In this document: positions 17,051-23,658 of the stretch, piece by piece
How the letters are laid out: each line of letters starts with the position of its first letter
How positions within the stretch are numbered: position 1 is the first letter of the stretch
Source: Pseudonocardia sp.
GTDB taxonomy: Bacteria > Actinomycetota > Actinomycetes > Mycobacteriales > Pseudonocardiaceae
Direction: 5' to 3'
Length of the DNA: 64,000 bases
NCBI GenBank assembly: GCA_025869365.1
Contig: JAOZVV010000025.1
Span: 1 to 64,000 of the forward strand
Notes under the pieces: generated by a model
Databases searched by the model: none
What the model saw: only the letters and a program-made list of their open reading frames with translations
What the model was told of the DNA's origin: nothing
Made by a program: the position numbers and the translations under genes

Positions 17051-17525
17051 GTGCCGACCGCCGCTGCGTGGTGATACTCGCGAATTCCTTGCATGCGTCT
17101 ACCCGTCATACTCGAAAAGCGGACTAAACCGGCGGTGCAGGTTCAGCCGACGTGCCGGGAGCAGGAGCGCAGCGCACGGGGTTCACCTTGTCGTCACTGT
17201 TCCTTCGTTGCTCCGTTGCCTGGCGTTACCGTGATCCGATCCATCCGGCTCAGGCACTCCGCGCACGCGAGATCCGGGGTGGTCCAGGTCGGGAACGTGT
17301 CCTTTTCGCTATCGGGCCGGTGTCCGGAGTCTCGCACCTCGGACATGTCTGGACTCGACGACGAGGCGATCTCCGTTACGTGGGGTTACCGAACCGTCAC
17401 CCGTTCGCTCTCGCCGACGACGAGGGCCCGCCGCCCTTCCGGGCGCAGGGCGCAGCCCGCGTGTCATGCGATCGTGCGCGGCCGCGTGGCTGGGCTGCGG
17501 GCGCGGCCCCCGCGACACTGCCCGC
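17051..17525. promoter_or_regulatory. 475-base divergent promoter region with GTTACC/GTCACC repeats
   Basis: This separates EPS locus 1 (leftward) from the second GT-C gene (rightward). No gene seen. GTTACG 17375-17380, GTTACC 17385-17390 and GTCACC 17396-17401 form three direct half-sites 10 and 11 bases apart, one helical turn each; a fourth GTTACC lies at 17225-17230. GTCACCCGTTCGC at 17396-17408 is identical to a 13-base string at 3450-3462 upstream of the phosphatase. Direct GTNAC repeats recall MtrA- or GlnR-type response-regulator sites, but the regulator is unknown. Confidence 0.5.
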
Positions 17526-19229
17526 GTGACCACACTGGTGATCGGGGCACCGTCCACGCCGACGCTCACCGGCGTGCGCCCGCCGAAACTCCGGCGGTTC
17601 CGGTGGTGGCAGGGGCTGATCGCCGTCACGCTCTGCACCGCGTTCGTCGCCGCGCACGGCGCACTCTACGGCCGGTGGATCGTCGACGACGCGGCGATCA
17701 CCTTCGCCTACGCCCGATCCCTGGCGAGCGGGGCCGGGCCGGTGCTGCAGCCGGGTGCCCCGATCGTCGAGGGTTTCACCAGCCCGGCGTGGCTGGCGCT
17801 GCTCGCCGCGGGACGCGCGCTCGGTCTCGTCGACCACGGGACGTGGGTCGGGGTGCCGGACCACGTCGTGTTCCCCAAGCTCCTCGCGATGCTGTGCTGC
17901 GCGGTGGCCTTCGCGTGCCTGTACGCGGCGGCGCGGTCCGTGGCCAGGTTCCCGGCCACCGTCACGGTCGTCGCGGGCGCGGCCACGGCGGCGGTGCCGT
18001 CGTTCGTGGTCTGGGTGGTGTCCGGGCTGGAGAACTCGCTCCTCGTCGCCGTCGTGTGCGCCATCGCGGCTGTGCTGACCCGTGCGGCCGTCGCCGAGCG
18101 GCTGTGTGCGCCGGGACCGGCCGTCGTCGTGGGGCTGCTCGCCGCCCTCGCCGCCCTGACCCGCCCGGACGGGCTGACCTACGCCGGGGCCTACCCGCTG
18201 CTCGTCGTGCTGCTCACCGGCCGGGCGGACCGGCTCCGTGGGGTCCGCGCCGTCGTGCTGAACCTGATCGCCTTCGCGATCCCGGCCGGGGCCTACCTCG
18301 CATGGCGGATCCGCACGTTCGGGGAGTACCTGCCCCCCATCGTGCTCGCGAGGGCGCAGGGCGTCCCGAGGCTCGACGCCCTGGGCAGGCCGGGGGATCT
18401 CGTCGCGGCGGTGGGGTGGCTGCCGGTCGTGCTCGGGGCGGTGTGCGTCGGCGCGGTGATGACGAGGTCGACACCCTTCCGTCGAGGACTGCTCGCGGCC
18501 GTCCTCCCTCTCGCCCTGGCCCTCACCGCGTTCGCGGTGCTCGAGGACGACTCGATGGCACAGTTCAGGTTCGCGACGCCCGTCTGGATCCTCGGCGCCT
18601 TCGTCGTCACGGTGGCGGTGTCGCGGATCCTCTGGCTCGCGGGCCTTCCCGGCAGGGCGGCTGCCGCGGGGCTCCTCGTCCTGGTCGTCGGGGCCTCCGG
18701 GCCGCACCTGCTGGACCAGGCCCGCGCCTTCCGTGCCGCGCCCACCGTCCCGCTGTGCCTGGTCGCCGCCACCGGCGCCGCGTTCGAGGGATATGCCGAC
18801 GTGCTCGGCGTGCGCAGTGGGAGCCTGCTCGCCCCGGACATCGGCGGCGTCGCCCTCACGACCAGGCTGCAGGTCGTGGACCTCGCGGGGCGGACCGAGC
18901 CGCGGATCGCGCGGTTCTGGCGCACGCAGGACATGGCCGGCCTGCGGGACCACGTCTTCGACGACGTGCGGCCCACCTTCCTCACCTCGCACCCCGTGTG
19001 GTCCGCGGAGACCGGGATCGCCGAGGACCCCCGGCTCGCCCGGGACTACGTCCTGCTCACCGCGATCGGACCGGACGGGGACGAGGGCCACTGGGTGCGC
19101 CGGGACGCCGTCGGGTCCGCGGACGATCTCGCTGCGGCACAACGGTTCGCCGCGGCGGTGGTGCAGCCCGAGGACCGGGAGGCGCGGCTGGCGCCGCGGG
19201 GGTCGTGCGGGGAGACCTTGCGGGCGTGA
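17526..19229 (+). CDS. GT-C-type membrane glycosyltransferase, AftB-like
   Basis: 567 residues from GTG 17526; an in-frame ATG 20 codons earlier is possible and neither has a clear ribosome site. After one helix comes IVDDAAITFAYARSLASG, then EGFTSPAWLALLAAGRAL, the same acidic first-loop signature as the partial gene at 1-2137. About ten more helices follow up to residue 430, then a soluble domain with DIGGVALTTRLQVVDLAG. Both proteins share this body plan with AftB, the arabinosyltransferase that caps arabinan. They are clearly related to each other and sit at either side of EPS locus 1. Substrate unassigned. Confidence 0.75.
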   Translation: MTTLVIGAPSTPTLTGVRPPKLRRFRWWQGLIAVTLCTAFVAAHGALYGRWIVDDAAITFAYARSLASGAGPVLQPGAPIVEGFTSPAWLALLAAGRALGLVDHGTWVGVPDHVVFPKLLAMLCCAVAFACLYAAARSVARFPATVTVVAGAATAAVPSFVVWVVSGLENSLLVAVVCAIAAVLTRAAVAERLCAPGPAVVVGLLAALAALTRPDGLTYAGAYPLLVVLLTGRADRLRGVRAVVLNLIAFAIPAGAYLAWRIRTFGEYLPPIVLARAQGVPRLDALGRPGDLVAAVGWLPVVLGAVCVGAVMTRSTPFRRGLLAAVLPLALALTAFAVLEDDSMAQFRFATPVWILGAFVVTVAVSRILWLAGLPGRAAAAGLLVLVVGASGPHLLDQARAFRAAPTVPLCLVAATGAAFEGYADVLGVRSGSLLAPDIGGVALTTRLQVVDLAGRTEPRIARFWRTQDMAGLRDHVFDDVRPTFLTSHPVWSAETGIAEDPRLARDYVLLTAIGPDGDEGHWVRRDAVGSADDLAAAQRFAAAVVQPEDREARLAPRGSCGETLRA

Positions 19230-19422
19230 GCGCCCCACCGCAGCCGGACGCGGACGGGCAGGTGTGTCCGTTCGTATCGGGACGACGGCGTCCGCATTCT
19301 GCGGAGATCGCCTGGTGTCCCTCGGCGCGGGTACGGCGCGGCGGTGGCGCTCCGTGTGCGTAATGTCCCGCTGAGTCGTGACGAGTCCCTCCGGCACCGC
19401 TGTTCCAGTGAGGGAGGGCGAC

Positions 19423-19503
19423 ATGACACCTGACGAGGCTCGACGGGCCCCGGAGTCCTCCGTGGACCTCGCGGCGGACATCGCCCGGTTCGACGGCTCC
19501 TGA
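19423..19503 (+). CDS. Possible 26-residue small ORF
   Basis: ATG 19423 follows GAGGGAGGG with five bases between, one of the strongest ribosome sites in the window, and the frame ends at TGA 19501-19503. The next gene starts 13 bases later. The peptide is charged (MTPDEARRAPESS...) with no motif. It could be a real small protein, or a leader whose translation feeds the receiver gene. Support is only the ribosome site and spacing. Confidence 0.4.
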   Translation: MTPDEARRAPESSVDLAADIARFDGS

Positions 19504-19516
19504 GGAAGTCGGTCCG

Positions 19517-20161
19517 ATGACGACGGTGACCGCGTTGCTCCAGGGGATCGGCGCCGTGCTGTGGCCGATCGTCGTCCTCGTCGTGGTGCTGATCTTCCGG
19601 AAGCCGATCGTGGGGCTGCTGACCCAGGCGACGAGCTTCGCCATCAAGGCGCCCGGTGGGTTCGAGCTGTCCGCGGTCAAGACGCAGGCGGCCGATGCCC
19701 TCGTCGAGGCGAGCGCGACGAAGAACCCCGGTGCCCCCATCACCCATGCCGAGGCCTACGACAAGGCGTCCGCCATGGCGCAGACCGTCCAGCAGGCAGT
19801 GCGGACGCCCCGGATCCTCTGGGTCGACGACAACCCCGCCAACAACGCCAACGAGCGGCTCGCGATGCAACGGCTGGGGATGGTCGTGGTGACCAGCACC
19901 TCGACGGCCGACGCGCTCGACCGGATCGGGGCCGAGCACTACGACGTCGTCATCTCGGACATGGCGCGCGGCCTGCAACGCCGGGCCGGGTTCACGCTGT
20001 TCGAGAAGCTGCGGGCGGCGGGCAGGGATCTCCCGTACATCGTCTACGCGGGCTCGGTGAGACCGGCGGACGTGGAGGAGGCGAAGAAGCTCGGGATCCG
20101 GGGGTACACCAACAGACCGGGGGAGCTGATCGATCTCGTGGTGGGGGTGCTGCGGGGCTGA
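19517..20161 (+). CDS. Membrane-tethered receiver-domain protein
   Basis: 214 residues from ATG 19517 (AGGAAG eight bases upstream). One helix at about 13-27 is followed by a short linker (FELSAVKTQAADALVEA) and a CheY-like receiver at 98-213. ILWVDDNPANNANER gives the acidic pair Asp104/Asp105, VVISDMARG the phospho-acceptor Asp148, and YIVYAGS the switch Ser/Thr. The invariant receiver Lys is replaced: the loop reads GYTNRPGEL, with Arg200 in its place. No output domain and no kinase gene nearby. Stand-alone receivers with WVDDNP.NN and ISDM motifs form a known but poorly characterised group; tethering to the membrane by one helix suggests local signalling. Function unknown. Confidence 0.78.
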   Translation: MTTVTALLQGIGAVLWPIVVLVVVLIFRKPIVGLLTQATSFAIKAPGGFELSAVKTQAADALVEASATKNPGAPITHAEAYDKASAMAQTVQQAVRTPRILWVDDNPANNANERLAMQRLGMVVVTSTSTADALDRIGAEHYDVVISDMARGLQRRAGFTLFEKLRAAGRDLPYIVYAGSVRPADVEEAKKLGIRGYTNRPGELIDLVVGVLRG

Positions 20162-20231
20162 GTCGCCACCTTCCCGCGCGGGCGAGCCGCTCGTCGAGGC
20201 CGTTCGGCCGCTCGTCTCACCGTCGTCCGGA

Positions 20232-20247
20232 TCGAACGTGTGTTCGA
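20232..20247. promoter_or_regulatory. LexA (SOS) box
   Basis: TCGAACGTGTGTTCGA is a perfect palindrome-type match to the actinobacterial LexA consensus TCGAAC-N4-GTTCGA. It ends 12 bases before the ATG of the DUF222 HNH gene, so LexA binding would block that gene's transcription. LexA sites upstream of 13E12-family genes are known in Mycobacterium tuberculosis. Confidence 0.9.
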
Positions 20248-20259
20248 TAGTGTGGATGC

Positions 20260-21621
20260 ATGACGGCGGGCCGGCAGGCGACGGACGAGGAGCTTCTCCT
20301 CGCCGTCGGTGCCGTCCAGCATGAGACGAACCGTGCCTTCGCGACGATGGTCGAGCTGATCGCCGAGATCGAGTCCCGTGGGCTCGCGGACGCCCGGGGG
20401 TTCCGGAACACGGCGGACCTGCTGCAGTCCACACAGAACGTCGCACCCGCGATGGCCAGGGCGCGGGTGCGGGCCGCCACGGCGGTGGTCGAGTCCCGCA
20501 CCCTGCTGGGCGGGTACGGCCGGGCCGAGCTGCCGGTCGTCGCGGCGGCCCTGCGGGAGGCGGCGATCTCGGCCGAGCACGTCGGCGTCATCCAGAACGT
20601 CCTCGCGTCGGTCCCTCTCCATCTCGAGGAGCATCGCCCGGCGCTCGAGGCCGAGCTGGTCGAGTTCGCCCGTGCCTTCGATCCGGAGGCGGTCCGGAAG
20701 CTGGGGAAGCGCGCGCTCGCGCTGCTGGACCCGGACGGGCCGTGCCCGCGGAACGCCGCACCGGTTCGCACGCGACTCTCGCTCCGCCCGCGGGGTGCCG
20801 GGTTCGAGGCGCGCGGCTGGTTCGACCAGGAGTCCGCCGCGGTCCTGCGATCCGCGCTGTCGCCGCTGACGCGCCCGGCGAAGCGGAGCTGCGACTGCGG
20901 GAGGTGCGGGCCCGGGAACGAGGTGCCCGGGTGCGAGGTCCCCGGGAGGGACGAGCGCTCCGTGGCCGAGCGGATGGGGGACGGGCTCGTCGAGCTCGCC
21001 CGCCGGGCCATGACCGCCGGTGCGCTCGGGGTCGAAGGCGGGGTGCGGCCCACCGTGACGGTCACGGTGCCGCTGCAGGTCCTGCAGTCCGGAGCCGGGA
21101 GCGCGTTCGTCGGCTTCGGCGCGGGCACCCTCGCCGGCATCGTCTCCGCCGAGGACGCGCGGCGCTACGCGTGTGACTCGGTGGTGGTCCCCGTCGTGAT
21201 CTGTGACGCCACGGCAGAGCCGTTGGCCCTGGGGCGGGAGCAGCGCCTGGCGAGCCGCGCACAGCGACGCGCGCTCGCGCAGCGGGACGGCGGGTGCGCG
21301 TTCCCCGGGTGCGAGGTACCTCCGCAGTGGTGCGACGCCCACCACCTCCGGCACTGGGTGGACGGCGGCGCCACCGATCTCGACAATCTTGCGCTCCTCT
21401 GCGGCAGACATCATCGGATGCTCCACGAGCAGGAGTGGACGATCACGATGTCCGGCGGGTTCCCCGTGTTCCATCCGCCGCGGTGGGTCCCGGGCGGGCC
21501 ACGGCGGAACATGATCCACCGGCCGGACCTGGTGGAGACGGCCGTGCGCTCCCGGGAGCGGCCGGCGCCCGTCCTGGTGGACCTGTGTCCTCAGCCGATG
21601 TCCGAGACGACGGGCCGATGA
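20260..21621 (+). CDS. DUF222/13E12-family HNH endonuclease
   Basis: 453 residues. The N-terminal DUF222 helical region (about 10-330) includes ETNRAFATMVELIAEIESRG and ARARVRAATAVVESR. The C-terminal HNH domain (about 335-400) has CAFPGCEVPP, WCDAHHLRHWVDGGATDLDN and LLCGRHHRMLH, with all expected Cys/His residues. The family is highly multiplied in actinobacteria and often SOS-induced; the LexA box directly upstream supports this here. The role of the family is not settled: nuclease activity is inferred from the HNH core. Its last 31 bases overlap the convergent EEP gene. Confidence 0.93.
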   Translation: MTAGRQATDEELLLAVGAVQHETNRAFATMVELIAEIESRGLADARGFRNTADLLQSTQNVAPAMARARVRAATAVVESRTLLGGYGRAELPVVAAALREAAISAEHVGVIQNVLASVPLHLEEHRPALEAELVEFARAFDPEAVRKLGKRALALLDPDGPCPRNAAPVRTRLSLRPRGAGFEARGWFDQESAAVLRSALSPLTRPAKRSCDCGRCGPGNEVPGCEVPGRDERSVAERMGDGLVELARRAMTAGALGVEGGVRPTVTVTVPLQVLQSGAGSAFVGFGAGTLAGIVSAEDARRYACDSVVVPVVICDATAEPLALGREQRLASRAQRRALAQRDGGCAFPGCEVPPQWCDAHHLRHWVDGGATDLDNLALLCGRHHRMLHEQEWTITMSGGFPVFHPPRWVPGGPRRNMIHRPDLVETAVRSRERPAPVLVDLCPQPMSETTGR

Positions 21622-22379
21622 TCCGAGCCACCCGGCGCGGCGAGCCTCGCCGCGCCCACCGCGCCGAGGCCGCGGGCGAACACGTAGTCGATCCTCCGGC
21701 CCTCGTGGGAGGGCAGGTCCGCGTCGCCGCCCGCGTCGCGGAAGTTCTCGAGCAGCGGGGCGAGCAGGTCCGTCTCGTCCGGGGTGGTGTTCAGGTCCCC
21801 GAGGACGAGCGAGGCCGGATACCGGGAGGCGTCGGCGGCCAGGGCGGCGATCTGCTCCGCGCGGATGTCCCCGCCCGTCGAGAGATGGGTGTTCTGCACC
21901 CGGAACTCCCGGCCGTCACCGGCCCGCAGGGCCACGGACAGCCAGCCGCGGGGCTCGTCGTCGTCGATGCCGGCGCGCAGCGGCAGGGAGGTCACGGTCG
22001 TCGAGTCCGGGACCACCTGCAGCCGGGTGAGCACGGCCTGGCCGAAGGCGCCGGACCCGATCCCCCGGTCCGCGCAGTCCACCGAGCGGAACGTGCCGGA
22101 GGTGGGCACCGCGCCAGGAACCAGCCGGTACTCCAGGCCGTGGTCGCGCCGGAGCAGCTCACGCAGCTCCTCGGCGTCCCCGGTGCAGATCTCCTGCAGC
22201 CCGAGCACGTCCGGCGCCTGCTCCGCCACCACCGGCGCCCAGTCCGCCGGCGCGAAACGGATCGTGGCGACGTTCCAGGTCATCACCCGGACCGGGGCCA
22301 CGCGAACGGCCGCCGCCGAGCCCGCGGTGCCGAACAGCACCAGCGCGACGGCGGTGGCGAACGTTGCGCGGACGGACAT
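21591..22379 (-). CDS. Secreted endonuclease/exonuclease/phosphatase (EEP) family protein
   Basis: 262 residues from ATG 22379. A clear signal peptide (VRATFATAVALVLFGTAGSAAA) is cut near residue 24. The EEP fold follows with VMTWNVA (Asn), GLQEIC (Glu), NTHLSTG (His), LVLGDLNTTP (Asp/Asn) and SDHRPVVSD (catalytic Asp-His), all in order. Relatives include secreted DNases, sphingomyelinase-like and phosphoinositide phosphatases; the substrate cannot be told. No good ribosome site is visible. Its 3' end overlaps the convergent DUF222 gene, and the second EEP gene diverges from it 259 bases away. Confidence 0.85.
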   Translation of the reverse strand: MSVRATFATAVALVLFGTAGSAAAVRVAPVRVMTWNVATIRFAPADWAPVVAEQAPDVLGLQEICTGDAEELRELLRRDHGLEYRLVPGAVPTSGTFRSVDCADRGIGSGAFGQAVLTRLQVVPDSTTVTSLPLRAGIDDDEPRGWLSVALRAGDGREFRVQNTHLSTGGDIRAEQIAALAADASRYPASLVLGDLNTTPDETDLLAPLLENFRDAGGDADLPSHEGRRIDYVFARGLGAVGAARLAAPGGSDHRPVVSDIG

Positions 22380-22527
22380 CCGCGTCTGTGTAGCAGACCG
22401 CCACGGGTGCGAGGGCGCCGAGCAGGTACTCCGGGGCGGCGACCTGCCCGATGAGCAGCACTTCGGCGGCCAGGATCCCGCCTGCTGCGATGGTCTGGTC
22501 CAGCTCGAACGGGACGAGATCGACCAC
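22159..22527 (-). pseudogene. Possible small-gene remnant overlapping the EEP start
   Basis: From GTG 22527 a minus-strand frame reads VDLVPFELDQTIAAGGIL and then APEYLLGALAPVAVCY with strong third-position G/C, as expected for real coding. It then enters the EEP gene in another frame, where composition turns arginine-rich, and stops at 22159. This may be the stump of a gene whose 3' part was replaced, or chance. No family recognised. Confidence 0.25.
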
Positions 22528-22638
22528 CGTGAGCCGGCTGCCGCCACATCCCGTTCCCTCGGTGGGGTGTGCCGGGAACCACCGTGGAGGATCGACGTTG
22601 AGCAAGTGAGACCCGGGTCGATCGACGAGAGGAACCGC

Positions 22639-23658
22639 ATGACCGTCCGCCGGTTCGGCGCGGCCGCCCTCCTGGGCGCGGCAGCCGCCGCCGTGGTGCT
22701 GCCGGACCGGCTGCGCGTCGACCACCGGTTCCCGTTCGTGGACGTCGTGGCGTTCCGGCCGCACACCGTCGCGGGCGCCACCGCCCTGGCGGGCCTGCTG
22801 TCCGCCTTCCGGCCGGCTCGGCCCGCCGCCGCCGCGCTCGGGCTGGTCGCGGGCACCGGGGCGGCGGCGCTGGTGCCCCGGATCCGCACCCGCCCCGCGG
22901 CGCCCGGGCCCGCCGCGCTGACGATCCTCTCGGCGAACGTGCTGGGCGGGCGCGCGGACACCGGTGAGCTCGCCGCCCTGATCGCGCGGGAGCGGCCGGA
23001 CCTGGTGGCACTGCCCGAGGCGGGTGTGGACTTCCGGGACAAGCTGATGCCACTGCTGGAGGGCCTGGGCTACCGGTCCTGGGTCTCGACGGGGCCGGGC
23101 GTGCGGGACATCCACGGGGTGGCACTCCTGGCGTCCGAGCGCGCGGGGGGCCTCCGGGTGCGCAGCGGGCCGGAGATGCGGGCCCCGCACCTCGAGGCCA
23201 CCGGCGGGATCCTCGGCGCCCGCACGTTCTACGCCGTGCACACCGCCGCGCCGATGAACCCGCGACGGGCGGCGCGCTGGGCGGGGGACCTGGCCCACGT
23301 CGCCCGGTGGACCCGGCAGCCCGTGCCGCCGATCGTGGCGGGGGACTTCAACGCGACCCTGGACCACTCCCACATGCGGGCGGCACTCGGTGGCTGCCGC
23401 AGCGCGGTCCTGGGAACGGGGAAGGGGCTGGTCGGGACCTTCCACTCGGCCGTGCCGGCGTGGGTCGGCATCCAGATCGACCACGTCCTGGTCCCGGAGG
23501 CCACCGGGACCACGCGGTTCGAGGTGCTGGACCTCTCGGGGACCGACCACCGCGCACTTCTGGTGGAGCTCAGCCCAGGGTCGCCGAGATCCGCGCGGCC
23601 AGCACGGACACGTTCGGTTCGGCGAGGATCACGTCGTGGTCCCCGGGCACCTCGGTGA
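22639..23658 (+). CDS. Membrane-anchored EEP-family phosphatase/nuclease
   Basis: 339 residues from ATG 22639, with AGAGGAA four bases upstream. Three hydrophobic helices (about 5-20, 33-52, 57-75) anchor an EEP domain: LTILSANVLGGRAD, LVALPEAG (Glu), YAVHTAAP (His), IVAGDFNATLDHS (Asp/Asn) and GTDHRALLVEL (Asp-His). The C-terminal 30 residues are Arg/Pro-rich and overlap the 3' end of the convergent synthetase gene by 89 bases, so the natural end of the domain is near 23575. The layout with N-terminal helices is common in actinobacterial EEP proteins; substrate unknown. It is unlike the secreted EEP next door outside the motifs. Confidence 0.85.
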   Translation: MTVRRFGAAALLGAAAAAVVLPDRLRVDHRFPFVDVVAFRPHTVAGATALAGLLSAFRPARPAAAALGLVAGTGAAALVPRIRTRPAAPGPAALTILSANVLGGRADTGELAALIARERPDLVALPEAGVDFRDKLMPLLEGLGYRSWVSTGPGVRDIHGVALLASERAGGLRVRSGPEMRAPHLEATGGILGARTFYAVHTAAPMNPRRAARWAGDLAHVARWTRQPVPPIVAGDFNATLDHSHMRAALGGCRSAVLGTGKGLVGTFHSAVPAWVGIQIDHVLVPEATGTTRFEVLDLSGTDHRALLVELSPGSPRSARPARTRSVRRGSRRGPRAPR

